Assembly (NCBI GenBank): GCA_964529715.1
Contig: CAZGXI010000001.1
Coordinates: 124,001 to 188,000, forward strand
From: CAZGXI01 sp964529715
Lineage (GTDB): Bacteria; Chloroflexota; Anaerolineae; Aggregatilineales; Ch27
DNA: 64,000 nt
Reading direction: 5' to 3'
The notes beneath the pieces are model-generated. The model searched no databases. It was not told the DNA's origin and saw only the letters and a list, made by a program, of their open reading frames with translations. Shown piece after piece: positions 1 to 8,081 of this stretch. How positions within the stretch are numbered: the first letter of the stretch is position 1; each line of letters opens with the position of its first letter. A program made the translations under genes and the position numbers.

Positions 1-516
1 CTGGACTGCCACGCAGAAATCTCCACAACGGCGGCCCTGGCAAACGCGCTGGGCCTGCGGGCGCAGGGCCGCTTCGCTCCCTATTATGGCGGCATGTCCG
101 GGGTGTACGGCACGGTCGGCAATGGCCCGGCGAGCTTCCAGGCGTTTGCGGCGCGGCTGGCAAAAGTAACCGACGTGGATCGCCTGCGTTACGATCAGGT
201 GCGCCACAACGGGCAGCCGGTCAACCGCGTGGCAGTGGTGGCGGGCGGCGGGGGAGACGTAGAGACGATCCGCGAAGCTGAGGCGCTCGGCTGCGACACC
301 TATGTGACCGGCCACTGGTGGCTGTTCAACAGAGGCGACTACCCGGAACAGCACCGCGCCCAGATGGGTGAATTCCTCCCGACGGTCAAGATCAATCTGC
401 TGGGTTCCTCTCACTACGCGACGGAGATGGTTGTCATGCGCGACCAGATGCCCGGTTGGTTTCGCGCGCAGGGCCTGGACGCCGAGCTGATCCGGCAGCA
501 AGACCCCTGGCAGTAG
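1..516 (+). CDS. NIF3/DUF34 family dinuclear-metal protein, 3' part
   Basis: The 5' end lies outside the window; the frame is open from base 1, where it reads LDCHAEISTTAALANALGL. That resembles the conserved metal-binding segment of NIF3-like proteins (Asp-x-His, then a Leu-rich helix). Further on are a GGGG turn followed by TYVTGHWWL, and near the end LGSSHYATEMVVM. The His and Glu of these two motifs are the expected ligands of the two-metal centre. The visible 171 residues are about the C-terminal two thirds of a family member. NIF3 proteins form hexameric rings with a dimetal site; their physiological reaction is unsettled, though GTP cyclohydrolase-like and repair roles have been proposed. 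The next gene is convergent, with a gap of about 60 bases. Confidence 0.85.
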   Translation: MDCHAEISTTAALANALGLRAQGRFAPYYGGMSGVYGTVGNGPASFQAFAARLAKVTDVDRLRYDQVRHNGQPVNRVAVVAGGGGDVETIREAEALGCDTYVTGHWWLFNRGDYPEQHRAQMGEFLPTVKINLLGSSHYATEMVVMRDQMPGWFRAQGLDAELIRQQDPWQ

Positions 517-579
517 TCAGCGGCGTCGTCCCCTCTGGCCAACATCTCGCCCGGCCCTGGCAGTTTCTCAGCACGCCCC

Positions 580-1737
580 TCAGCGCCGCCCTTCCAGCAC
601 GCGGTAGCGGCGATCCTGTGTCAGGACGGATACGCGATTCGCGCCAAACACCGGCTGCATGGCGCGGTCGTAGGGCAAAAAGCGGTTCGCCACCAGGCGC
701 AGCCACCCGCCCGGCGACAACCGTTCCCACGCGCCGACGATCAATTCCTCTGCCGCTTCGGTATCCACGCCCTGCCCAGCGTGAAACGGCGGATTGGACA
801 GGATCAGGTCATACGGCGCGTCGCCCACGTCGCTATAGATGTCGCTGGCCCAGGGGCGCGCCGACTCGATGCGGTTGGCGGCAATGGCCCGCTGTGCGCA
901 ATCCAGCGCCAGCCAGTTCGAGTCGACCAGGTCGGCCTGCGCGCCCAACGCTGCCGTGTACAGCCCAATCACGCCGCAGCCGCAGCCCACATCCAGCACG
1001 CGCGCGCCGCTGCACAGCGCCTGGTCCAGCGTGTGCAGCAACATGGCCGTGCCCAGGTCCACCTCGCCCGCGCTGAAGACGCCCGGCGCGCCGAACAGCC
1101 GCAGCCGCCAGGCATCGAACGGCTGCGGTTCGCCGGACCAGTCGGGATGATCCAGGAGCACACGCGGCGGACGATTTTCCATGTCTTTCACGGCGAGGGC
1201 CACGCGGCAGCGCGCCTTGTAGCGGATGGTCGCCGCCAGCCCGAACACGGCATCGGCGTCGGCGACGATGGGCTTGATGCCGCTGGTGTTCGGCCCGGCG
1301 AAGTACAGCCGCCCGCCCGGTTTGAGCGCCCGGTATGCCGCCGCCAGCAGCGCACGGGCATAGGTCCGCCCTTTGGGGATGATCAGCAGTGCCAGGTCGA
1401 ACGAATTATCCTGCGCGCGGTCCGGGTAGGCTGCGTCGTAGACTGTGACGCCGCCCGCGCCGTTAGCTTCGGCAGTCGCCCGCGCCGCGCGCGCCGCGAC
1501 GAGACTGTGATCGTAAGCGTGAACTTCCGCTCCCCGCTGCGCCGCCCAGACCGCCAGCGCGCCCGCGCCGTTTTCCAGGCTCAGCACGCGCATCCCCTCC
1601 TGCACGTCGGCCTCCTGAGCAAGCAGCAGCGCCGAGGCCGCTGCCTCCTCCCAGGGAACCATGCCCGTTTTGATACATAGAGTCAACGCTTCGCCGCTCA
1701 GGGTGATCGCGCGGCGCGTGATGTCGTAGTAACTCAT
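580..1737 (-). CDS. Two-domain class I SAM-dependent methyltransferase (RsmC/RlmG-like)
   Basis: This 385-residue protein has two Rossmann-type halves. The N-terminal half shows a degenerate SAM fold (MRVLSLENGAGALAVWAAQRG). The C-terminal half has a clear motif I (ARVLDVGCGCGVIGLYTA) and motif IV LSNPPFHAG. The NPPF motif marks N-methyltransferases acting on bases, and a degenerate plus active domain pair is the RsmC/RlmG architecture (guanine-N2 methylation of rRNA). An rRNA substrate is therefore likely but unproven. The ATG at 1737 is preceded by TGAGGCG. The gene stands alone between a convergent NIF3 gene and a decayed sigma gene. Confidence 0.8.
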   Translation of the reverse strand: MSYYDITRRAITLSGEALTLCIKTGMVPWEEAAASALLLAQEADVQEGMRVLSLENGAGALAVWAAQRGAEVHAYDHSLVAARAARATAEANGAGGVTVYDAAYPDRAQDNSFDLALLIIPKGRTYARALLAAAYRALKPGGRLYFAGPNTSGIKPIVADADAVFGLAATIRYKARCRVALAVKDMENRPPRVLLDHPDWSGEPQPFDAWRLRLFGAPGVFSAGEVDLGTAMLLHTLDQALCSGARVLDVGCGCGVIGLYTAALGAQADLVDSNWLALDCAQRAIAANRIESARPWASDIYSDVGDAPYDLILSNPPFHAGQGVDTEAAEELIVGAWERLSPGGWLRLVANRFLPYDRAMQPVFGANRVSVLTQDRRYRVLEGRR

Positions 1738-1814
1738 GGCTTCGCCTCAAAAAATTGCCGAGCAGGGTTCAATAGTACCCGCCCGGCGGCAATGAAGATA
1801 GAGGCTCGAACCGG

Positions 1815-2342
1815 CTACGGCACGTCGATGGCGAATACCCAGGGGCCTGTGATCCGCTCGCCGCCGACCGTATACGACAGCACGAGCCGGTTGGCGTCCG
1901 CATAGGCCCAATCCAGCGTGACGGTGATCCCGCCGTGCTCCTGGCTGACGCCGAGCGGCGTGACCAGTTCCGCCGCCCGCTCCCCACGCAGGCCGGGATC
2001 GAGGTCGATGATACCCTGCATGAGCACGACGACGCCGAACATGAGAATCAGCGCGGTCAGCCCCAGGGCGCGGTTGAGCCGCAACGGAGCGCCCAGGCGG
2101 CGCGGTTCCGGCCCGCGCAGTTGCCTGCGCGCCGCGTGGAGGCGCGATTTGACCGTCCCCGCCGGGCGATCCAGCTCCTCGGCGATTTTCTGCTCGCTGT
2201 AATCGAGGTAGTAGCGCATGACGATCACGGCGCGCTGTTCGGCGGTAAGCTGCAACAACGCCCGCTCGATGGCCGCCTGCAATTCGTGCTGCCCGGCGAT
2301 GTCGCCGTGTTTCAGCCGGGCAATGGCCCGTCGCTCGTCCAA
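1815..2342 (-). pseudogene. ECF sigma factor/DUF4179-like remnant lacking region 2
   Basis: I chose the TTG at 2342 because AAAGGAG sits six bases upstream. The first residues (DERRAIARLKHGDIAG) look like the start of an ECF sigma factor. The sequence then jumps straight to the region-4 linker and helix-turn-helix (ELQAAIERALLQL, then LTAEQRAVIVMRYYL and PAGTVKSRLHAARRQLR). About 100 residues, including promoter-binding region 2, are missing, and the frame is kept across the junction. After region 4 come one membrane helix (GLTALILMFGVVVLMQGII) and the beginning of an extracellular domain (GGITVTLDWAYADANRLVLSYTV) that stops early. Without region 2 it cannot act as a sigma factor. I read it as an internal deletion product; a shortened regulator is less likely. 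Confidence 0.7.
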
Positions 2343-2526
2343 TCTACACTCCTTTCGTGCCCGCTTCTGCTCCACACTACAGATATATGCAAGGCCCGTC
2401 AACGGTTCGGAACTGCCCGCCCGGCGGCAGGATGTTCTTTGACACAGAATCTTTGCTCGGCAAGGCGCTCATGATAAACTGCAAACAGACCCGGATGCAC
2501 ATTTACATTGCACGAAGGATGTGAGC

Positions 2527-3801
2527 ATGAAAGTCGCCGTCATTGGCGGGGGCAGCACCTACACTCCGGAACTCGTCTCCGGTTTCATCCGGTACACCGA
2601 GAGCTTCCCCGTCACCGAGCTGGCCCTGATGGACATCGACGCAGAGCGGCTGGAGATCGTGGGCGGCTTCGCGCAGCGCATGGTCGCCGCCGCCGGGAAT
2701 CCGTTCACCGTCACCCTCCACACCGACCGCCGCGCCGCCGTTCGGGGAGCCTCTTACGTCACCACGCAGATGCGCGTCGGGCAGATGGCCGCCCGCCGCG
2801 AGGATGAATACCTGGGCCGGCGGTGGGGACTGGTCGGGCAGGAAACGACCGGCATCGGCGGGTTCGCCAAGGCCCTGCGGACCATCCCTGTGCTGCTGGC
2901 CCTGGCCGCCGACATGCGCGAACTGGCCCCCGGCGCGCCGCTGATCAACTTCACCAACCCCTCCGGGCTGGTAACGCAGGCCCTTTCCCTTTACGCCCCG
3001 GACATACGCAGCGTCGGCCTGTGCAACAGCCCCATCGGCTACCGGATGCGCATCGCCAAACAGTTCGGCGTCGGGCCGGAGCGCGTGCAGTTGGACCTGC
3101 TCGGCCTGAACCACCTAATGTGGGTGCGCGGCGCGAAGGTCGATGGCGAGGACGTGTGGCCAACCGTTTTTCAGGCGGCGGTGGCCGAGATCGAGGCTCA
3201 GAACGACCCGCCCTACCCCGCCGACCTGATGCGCGCGCAGGGCATGATCCCCACCTACTACCTGCGTTACTTCTACCGCACGCCGCACGTCGTGGCCGAA
3301 CAGGCACACTGGCCGCCCAGCCGCGCCGAGGCTGTGATGGAGGTGGAAAAGGACCTGCTGGCGAAGTACGCCGACCCCGCCCTCACCACGCCTCCGCCGG
3401 AACTGGAAAAACGCGGCGGCGCGTACTATTCCACCGCCGCCGTCCATCTGCTGCGCGCCATGCACAACGACGAAGGCTCGATCCACGAGGTCAATGTGCC
3501 GCACCGGGGCGCGGTTCCCGGTTGGCCGGAAGACTGGGTGCTGGAACTGCCCTGCCGCGTCGATGCACAGGGCGTACATCCGCTGCCCGCCGAACCGCTG
3601 GCGGAACCAATGGCCGGGCTGGTACACCAGGTCAAAAGCTACGAACTGCTGACGGCAAAGGCTGCCATCACCGGAGATCGGGACGCGGCGCTGCTGGCCC
3701 TGATCGCCAACCCGCTCGGCCCAGACGCCGACCGCGCGCCCGCCGTGCTGGACGACCTGATCCGCACACACGCCGCGTATCTGCCGCAGTTCAGCCGTTA
3801 G
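2527..3801 (+). CDS. Family 4 glycoside hydrolase (NAD+/Mn2+-dependent 6-phospho-beta-glucosidase type)
   Basis: The protein (424 residues) begins MKVAVIGGGSTYTPEL, the GH4 dinucleotide-binding start. It continues with LINFTNPSGL, GLCNSPIG (the Cys that helps bind Mn2+) and LGLNHLMW (the metal-binding His). GH4 enzymes cleave glycosides by an oxidation-elimination mechanism using NAD+ and a divalent metal. The CNSPIG form is typical of the 6-phospho-beta-glucosidase subgroup, but the exact substrate cannot be read here. The ATG at 2527 fits GAAGGA seven bases upstream better than the GTG at 2521. The sugar kinase 112 bases downstream suggests a small glycoside-use pair. Confidence 0.9.
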   Translation: MKVAVIGGGSTYTPELVSGFIRYTESFPVTELALMDIDAERLEIVGGFAQRMVAAAGNPFTVTLHTDRRAAVRGASYVTTQMRVGQMAARREDEYLGRRWGLVGQETTGIGGFAKALRTIPVLLALAADMRELAPGAPLINFTNPSGLVTQALSLYAPDIRSVGLCNSPIGYRMRIAKQFGVGPERVQLDLLGLNHLMWVRGAKVDGEDVWPTVFQAAVAEIEAQNDPPYPADLMRAQGMIPTYYLRYFYRTPHVVAEQAHWPPSRAEAVMEVEKDLLAKYADPALTTPPPELEKRGGAYYSTAAVHLLRAMHNDEGSIHEVNVPHRGAVPGWPEDWVLELPCRVDAQGVHPLPAEPLAEPMAGLVHQVKSYELLTAKAAITGDRDAALLALIANPLGPDADRAPAVLDDLIRTHAAYLPQFSR

Positions 3802-3913
3802 CCGTCAGTTCTCAGCAAGGGCTGAGTACGGAGGGAAGCAGGCAAGGTGGAAAACAGGTTGTTTGCTTCGGAGATACAACAAGCACTGTAGAAAGGCTGA
3901 GGGCTGAACGCTG
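3802..3913. repeat. Intergenic imperfect inverted repeat (TCAGC/GCTGA type)
   Basis: The gap between the GH4 and kinase genes starts with AGCCGTCAGTTCTCAGC and ends with GCTGAGGGCTGAACGCTGATGG, which are imperfect inverted copies of one another. Repeats built from GCTGA/TCAGC units are often mobile or spreading intergenic elements. Its right end supplies the start codon region of the kinase, which has no clear ribosome binding site. Confidence 0.5.
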
Positions 3914-4912
3914 ATGGCTGATGGCTTCTCTGGCTATTACCTCGGCATCGACGCCGGGAACAGCAAGACGCACGCCCTAATCGCCGATTCGCGCGGACAG
4001 GCGGTCGGGCTGTATACGGCTGGCCCCGGCAACTGGGAAAGCATCGGGCTGGACGGCGCACGGGCCGTTTACCAGCAAGCGTTGGACGGCGCGCTGGCCG
4101 AGGCCGGGTTGCGCCGCGCCGATCTCTGCGCCGCCGGATACGGCCTGGCCGGCTACGACTTCCCCAGCGACGACGCCCGCCTGCGCCCGGTGGTCGAGTC
4201 GCTGGGTGTGCCGGGGCCGTGCTTTCTGGACAACGACTCGCTGATCGGCCTGCGCGCCGGAACGAGCAAGCCTTACGGCGTGGTATGCATCTCCGGCTCC
4301 GGCTCGACCAAAGCCGGGCGCAACCGCCGGGGCGAAACCTTTCGCACCTGGGGCCTTGCTGCCAGCATGGGCGACTGGGGCGGCGGCGGCGACATCGCCC
4401 AGGCAGCCATCGGCGCAGTCGCCTGCGCCGCCAAAGGCATCGAACCGCCGACGGCGCTCACCGAACCCATTCTCCAGCATTTTGGCGCGCCGGACGTGAC
4501 GGCGCTGATGGAAAAGCTCACCCGCGCCCACGAATACCGCATCGACTTCGTGCCCCTGGTCTTCGAGGTCGCCGCCGCCGGCGACGCCGCCGCACGCAGC
4601 ATCCTCATCCGTGCAGGCCGGGACCTGGCCCGCAGCACCAACGCCGTGATCCGCGCGCTCGATATGGCCGATGAGGAATTTGAACTCGTGCTGGCCGGGA
4701 GCGTGTTCAAAGCGACGTATCCGCTGATGGTGGATACTTTGAGCGCAGAGGTGCGGGCCGTCGCGCCGCGCGTGCAGATCGTCCGCCTGACCACGCCGCC
4801 GGTCGTGGGGGCCGTGCTCTTGGCGATGGAAGCCGCCGACCTGACCCCGGACGATAGCGTGCGCCTTCGCTTGCAGGCCACCGTTCAGGCCCGCCTGGGC
4901 CAGACGGTCTAA
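3914..4912 (+). CDS. BadF/BadG/BcrA/BcrD-family ATPase, probable N-acetylglucosamine kinase
   Basis: The protein (332 residues) opens with YYLGIDAGNSKTHALIAD, the phosphate-1 loop of the ASKHA fold, followed by GPGNW. Later it has VCISGSGSTKAG (phosphate-2) and ASMGDWGGGGDIAQAA. This arrangement matches the BadF/BcrA superfamily branch that contains N-acetylglucosamine kinases rather than benzoyl-CoA reductase subunits, because no partner reductase genes are present. It probably phosphorylates an amino sugar or sugar with ATP in the cytoplasm. Its place behind a GH4 glycosidase supports a sugar-catabolic role. The start is uncertain because a repeat lies immediately upstream. Confidence 0.8.
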   Translation: MADGFSGYYLGIDAGNSKTHALIADSRGQAVGLYTAGPGNWESIGLDGARAVYQQALDGALAEAGLRRADLCAAGYGLAGYDFPSDDARLRPVVESLGVPGPCFLDNDSLIGLRAGTSKPYGVVCISGSGSTKAGRNRRGETFRTWGLAASMGDWGGGGDIAQAAIGAVACAAKGIEPPTALTEPILQHFGAPDVTALMEKLTRAHEYRIDFVPLVFEVAAAGDAAARSILIRAGRDLARSTNAVIRALDMADEEFELVLAGSVFKATYPLMVDTLSAEVRAVAPRVQIVRLTTPPVVGAVLLAMEAADLTPDDSVRLRLQATVQARLGQTV

Positions 4913-4987
4913 CCCTAGTGTCAAAAAGTGTGCTTTCCCCTGCGGCAGCAGTGCACCGCTGTCCGATTTTCTAAAGGAGTTTTTGCC

Positions 4988-5587
4988 ATGAGTACCCTAC
5001 CTTCCCTGGAAAACCTCCCTTCGCCAGAAACGTTCAAGCAGATCAACAAGTTCACGCTGGCCCTGTTCCGCCTCGGCTTCGCCCCCTGGCTATGGGAATA
5101 CCCCAAGTTCATTGTGTTGGTTCACCAGGGACGCAAAAGCGGCCTCAAACGCTACACGCCCGTCAACTACACCATGATCGACGGCGATCTGTACTGTATG
5201 GCCGGCAGCGGCGCTTCCTCGCAGTGGTATCAGAACTTACAGGCCACGCCAGAAATCGAAGTCTGGATGGGCAATCTGCGGCGCGTGGGCCAGGCCGAAA
5301 CCGTCACCGACCCGGAGGCGGCGTTCGCCCCGACACGGCAGATTCTTATCAACAGCGGCCCAGCGGGACGGGCCTGGTTCCGGCAAGACCCGGCCACCCT
5401 GCCAGATTCCACAATCCGGGAAGTGGTAAAGAACTTCCCCATCGTGCGCATTCGCCTGACGGGAAGCGCACCGCCCGCCGCACCGGGCGAACCACAGCCA
5501 GGCGACCTGGTGTGGGTGTGGGGCATTGTGGCGCTGATCATGGGGTTGCTGATCGGGCTGCTGTTACTCCGCCCGCGCAAGAAATAA
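4988..5587 (+). CDS. Deazaflavin (F420)-dependent nitroreductase-family protein with C-terminal membrane anchor
   Basis: The ATG at 4988 follows AAAGGAG at a normal spacing. The 199-residue protein has the split-barrel pattern of the Ddn-like family: a helix (INKFTLALFRLGFAP), then FIVLVHQGRKSGLKRYTPVNYT and YCMAGSGASSQWYQNLQATPEIEVWMG. These proteins use F420 or a related flavin to reduce quinones or nitro compounds. The last 30 residues form a membrane helix (VWVWGIVALIMGLLIGLLLL) followed by basic residues, which would tether it to the membrane and fits a quinone-reducing role. The cofactor is inferred from the family. Confidence 0.75.
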   Translation: MSTLPSLENLPSPETFKQINKFTLALFRLGFAPWLWEYPKFIVLVHQGRKSGLKRYTPVNYTMIDGDLYCMAGSGASSQWYQNLQATPEIEVWMGNLRRVGQAETVTDPEAAFAPTRQILINSGPAGRAWFRQDPATLPDSTIREVVKNFPIVRIRLTGSAPPAAPGEPQPGDLVWVWGIVALIMGLLIGLLLLRPRKK

Positions 5588-5675
5588 CCGCCCACCAAGA
5601 CGCCAAGTGCGCCAAGTTTGACTGTTGTCGTTGTTGCTCTTTCCTGACGTTCTCCGCGTCTTGGCAGTTCGCTTT
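5588..5675. repeat. Intergenic tandem-unit repeat (CCAAGACGCCAAG family)
   Basis: This convergent gap contains ACCAAGACGCCAAGTGCGCCAAG, three degenerate copies of a 9-10 base unit. About 50 bases later the inverted form CCGCGTCTTGGCAG appears. Similar units occur at 23601, 29239, 51630 and 61271, and inside the next gene at 7189. It separates two converging genes and may also end transcription. Confidence 0.55.
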
Positions 5676-7709
5676 TTACGGTTCGAGGTGCACCACTCCC
5701 AGGGATAGGCGCTCGCCCTGCGGAGCAGAGAGGCGCGCCAGCGGGTCGGCGGCGTCGTAGAGGCCCACCGCCAGCGTGTATTCTCCCAGCGGCAGGTCCG
5801 GCGGAATCAGGATGCCGTGCCGGTCGATAACCGTTTCGCCCGCCTGCCAGTCCGTCGTGGGAAACAGCCCGCTGCCCGGCTCGGAATCGTGCTGCGCGGG
5901 CGGCGGCGCGTCGGGGTCGGCGTAGAGGTGCACAAACACCTTATATCGTGCCGATAGGGATGCGTCCGTCTGCCAGAACAGGGTCAGCATCAGCACGTCG
6001 CCCGGTCTATAACTATCCCGGTCCAGCGCGTAGCCGATCAGGGTGATATGCTCCCCGAAGCGGACATCCACCCGCACCGACGGTTCGGTTGCCGTCTCGC
6101 CCGGCACGGCATAGACAACGAAGCGCACGTCGCCGTACCAGCGCGACTCGACCTCAAACGCCTGCACATCGAGGGTGGATTCCACCACACCGTTCGGGTC
6201 GCGTTCGGTTTCGCCCCAGAACAGGACATACAGCCGCCGGTGATCGCGCAGGATTTGCTCCACTTCGGCGCGCGTGGCGGCGTCGTTGCCGCCCAATCCG
6301 CGCGGCAGAGGATACACCGGCAGGCCGGGATCGTAGTACGACCACACCTCGCCCTGCCCCGGCCCGTCGAGGATCACGGCGTCGACGGGGTGGGCTTCTG
6401 CCGCAACGCGCGCTGCCATCGCGCGGTAATCGTCGCGGGCATAGGCGGGATCGGTGTAGAGGGCAGGCAGGCTGGCAAAGAGCGGCGCAAAGACGCTCAA
6501 AACGGCCAGGATCGCCAGCAGCCGCCAGCGATTGAAATCGCTGGCTAAAGAGGAGAGGTCCATTAAAGTGGACCAGGGCTGCAATCCGGCTTTAGAGTCC
6601 ACCTCAGTGGACTTTTCATCTTTAGCCGGGGACTTAAGTCCCCGGCGCTCCCCGGCTAACACCTGCCGTTTCCACAGCGCCGACGCGCCGCCCGCCAGCC
6701 ACAGCGCCAGCGCCGATACCGCCGTGAGCGCCGACTTGAGATCGTCCGGCTGCATCCGCAGCGCCAGGAACGCGCCGACGGGAAGGATCGCCCAGAGAAT
6801 CGGAATCGATAGGGACACGGCATGCCGTATCCTTACCACCATGCCGAATATACTTATCGCCAGGGCCGCCGCGCCAATCCACGCCGCCCACCCGATCCCC
6901 TGACCCGCCGCCGTCCAGCCAAAGATCAAGGTCCCGACGGCCTGCACCGGATCGGCCCCCATCCCGGTATTCGGCCAGGCCATCACCTGCCGGATGGCCG
7001 TGCCGGCCCAGGGCGCGAACAGGATCAACGTGCCTAGGTTGGCTGCGACATAGAGGCCCAACGTTCGCCCGTCGCGCCGCCGCAGCCACCATCCCAGAAA
7101 GATCGCCCCCTGCGCGACCATGCTGAACGGGTAGGCATACTGCGTGTACAGCCCAGCCGCGTTGATCAGCGCCAGCGCCGCAAGATACTTCGCCGCAGAG
7201 GGCACAAAGATTTTCAGGTTTTTTCTCTGCGTTCTCTGCGGTGAATGGTTTTCTGCCGACAGCCACAGCAGCAACGCCCACATCCCCGCCGCCGAGAGCA
7301 AGGCCAACTGCGCGTACATGCGCGCTTCCTGGGCATAGTAGATGGCAAAGCTGTTGCCCGCCAGCAGCAGCGCCGCGATCCCCCCCGCCCCCACGCCGAA
7401 CAGCCGCCTGCCCAATGCGTACACCAGCGCAACGGTCAGCACGCTTTCCAGCGCGGAAAGCATCCGCAGGGCAAGCTCACTGTCTCCGGTTAACAAAACC
7501 CAGCCGGACAGCAGCGCGTAGTACCCCGGCGGGTGGATGTCGGCGGCGGCGTGGATGGCAATCTCCGGCAGCGTCCGGTGCGCCATGACCACACTCGCGC
7601 CTTCGTCGTTCCACAAGGACTGCGCGCCAAGTCCCTGAAAGCGCAGCGCCGCCGCCAGCAAGATGATCAGCACCACCGCTGTCCGCGCAACACCCTGCCT
7701 GATCGCCAT
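5676..7709 (-). CDS. Membrane glycosyltransferase, GT39/ArnT-PMT-like
   Basis: I start at the ATG at 7709 (MAIRQGVARTAVVLIILLAA), which has AGGAG nine bases upstream; the longer open frame upstream of it is not supported. The 677-residue protein has an N-terminal helix, then LWNDEGASVVM, the DE motif of lipid-linked-sugar glycosyltransferases in the first periplasmic loop, and about ten membrane helices. A soluble C-terminal beta domain follows (MLTLFWQTDASLSARYKVFVHLYAD). It probably moves a sugar from a polyprenyl carrier to a cell-surface acceptor. Two foreign-looking segments interrupt it in frame: ENHSPQRTQRKNLKIF (bases 7189-7245) and a palindromic stretch reading GLKSPAKDEKSTEVDS and onwards (about 6543-6646). 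Both fall in loops between helices. Confidence 0.8.
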   Translation of the reverse strand: MAIRQGVARTAVVLIILLAAALRFQGLGAQSLWNDEGASVVMAHRTLPEIAIHAAADIHPPGYYALLSGWVLLTGDSELALRMLSALESVLTVALVYALGRRLFGVGAGGIAALLLAGNSFAIYYAQEARMYAQLALLSAAGMWALLLWLSAENHSPQRTQRKNLKIFVPSAAKYLAALALINAAGLYTQYAYPFSMVAQGAIFLGWWLRRRDGRTLGLYVAANLGTLILFAPWAGTAIRQVMAWPNTGMGADPVQAVGTLIFGWTAAGQGIGWAAWIGAAALAISIFGMVVRIRHAVSLSIPILWAILPVGAFLALRMQPDDLKSALTAVSALALWLAGGASALWKRQVLAGERRGLKSPAKDEKSTEVDSKAGLQPWSTLMDLSSLASDFNRWRLLAILAVLSVFAPLFASLPALYTDPAYARDDYRAMAARVAAEAHPVDAVILDGPGQGEVWSYYDPGLPVYPLPRGLGGNDAATRAEVEQILRDHRRLYVLFWGETERDPNGVVESTLDVQAFEVESRWYGDVRFVVYAVPGETATEPSVRVDVRFGEHITLIGYALDRDSYRPGDVLMLTLFWQTDASLSARYKVFVHLYADPDAPPPAQHDSEPGSGLFPTTDWQAGETVIDRHGILIPPDLPLGEYTLAVGLYDAADPLARLSAPQGERLSLGVVHLEP
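6543..6646. repeat. Compound palindromic repeat inserted in the glycosyltransferase gene
   Basis: Three palindromes lie side by side inside a coding region. They are GGTCCA-N6-TGGACC at 6557-6574, AGTCCAC-N4-GTGGACT at 6596-6613, and a perfect 22-base palindrome at 6625-6646 centred on CTTAAG. The flanks GGCTAAAG (6543) and CTTTAGCC (6620) are also inverted copies. On the coding strand it is read in frame as a hydrophilic loop. It looks like a spreading intergenic repeat that landed in a tolerated position. I saw no second copy in the window. Confidence 0.75.
7189..7245. repeat. 57-base inverted-repeat element inside the glycosyltransferase gene
   Basis: The ends are TTCGCCGCAGAG and CTCTGCGGTGAA, 12-base inverted repeats with one mismatch, and the element is exactly 57 bases, so it keeps the reading frame. 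It encodes NHSPQRTQRKNLKIF-type residues, which do not look like the surrounding membrane protein. CGCAGAG-type units are common as intergenic repeats in many environmental bacteria. Confidence 0.7.
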
Positions 7710-7868
7710 TTGCCCCGACTCCTGGGATGGATTACGGACTGCGCCATAGTTTACCTGCCCAATCGCCCACCCGCACAACTCGCCGGATGGACGTAGGAAA
7801 GATTTGACAGCCACGAACATCTGTACTATCCTGACCCCTACATGCCATTCACCAGGAAAGGGCGTGTG

Positions 7869-8081
7869 ATGAACCCCGACTATTTCCGTACTCTGTTTGG
7901 ATATAACTTTTGGGCCGACCGGAAACTGTGGGACTGCATCATGCAGTTGAGCGAGGAGCAGTTCACCCGCGACCTGGAATTCTCCCGCGGCTCGCTGCGC
8001 AACCAGATCATCCACGTGATGGGCGGGCCGACGTTCAGCCAGGACTACATCATCTACGTGCGGGAACGTAAGCAGGGCTAA
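7869..8081 (+). pseudogene. DinB-family remnant with the centre deleted
   Basis: The ATG at 7869 follows AGGAAAGGG. The first 50 residues (YFRTLFGYNFWADRKLWDCI, then LSEEQFTRDLEFSRGSLRNQ) are a normal DinB four-helix start. The last 20 (GGPTFSQDYIIYVRERKQG) resemble the C-terminal tail of the same family. About 80-90 residues are missing between IIHVMG and GPTFSQ. The lost part holds helices of the bundle and at least one metal-binding His, so the 70-residue product is probably inactive. The frame is preserved. Its stop codon overlaps the stop of the convergent next gene by three bases. Confidence 0.75.
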
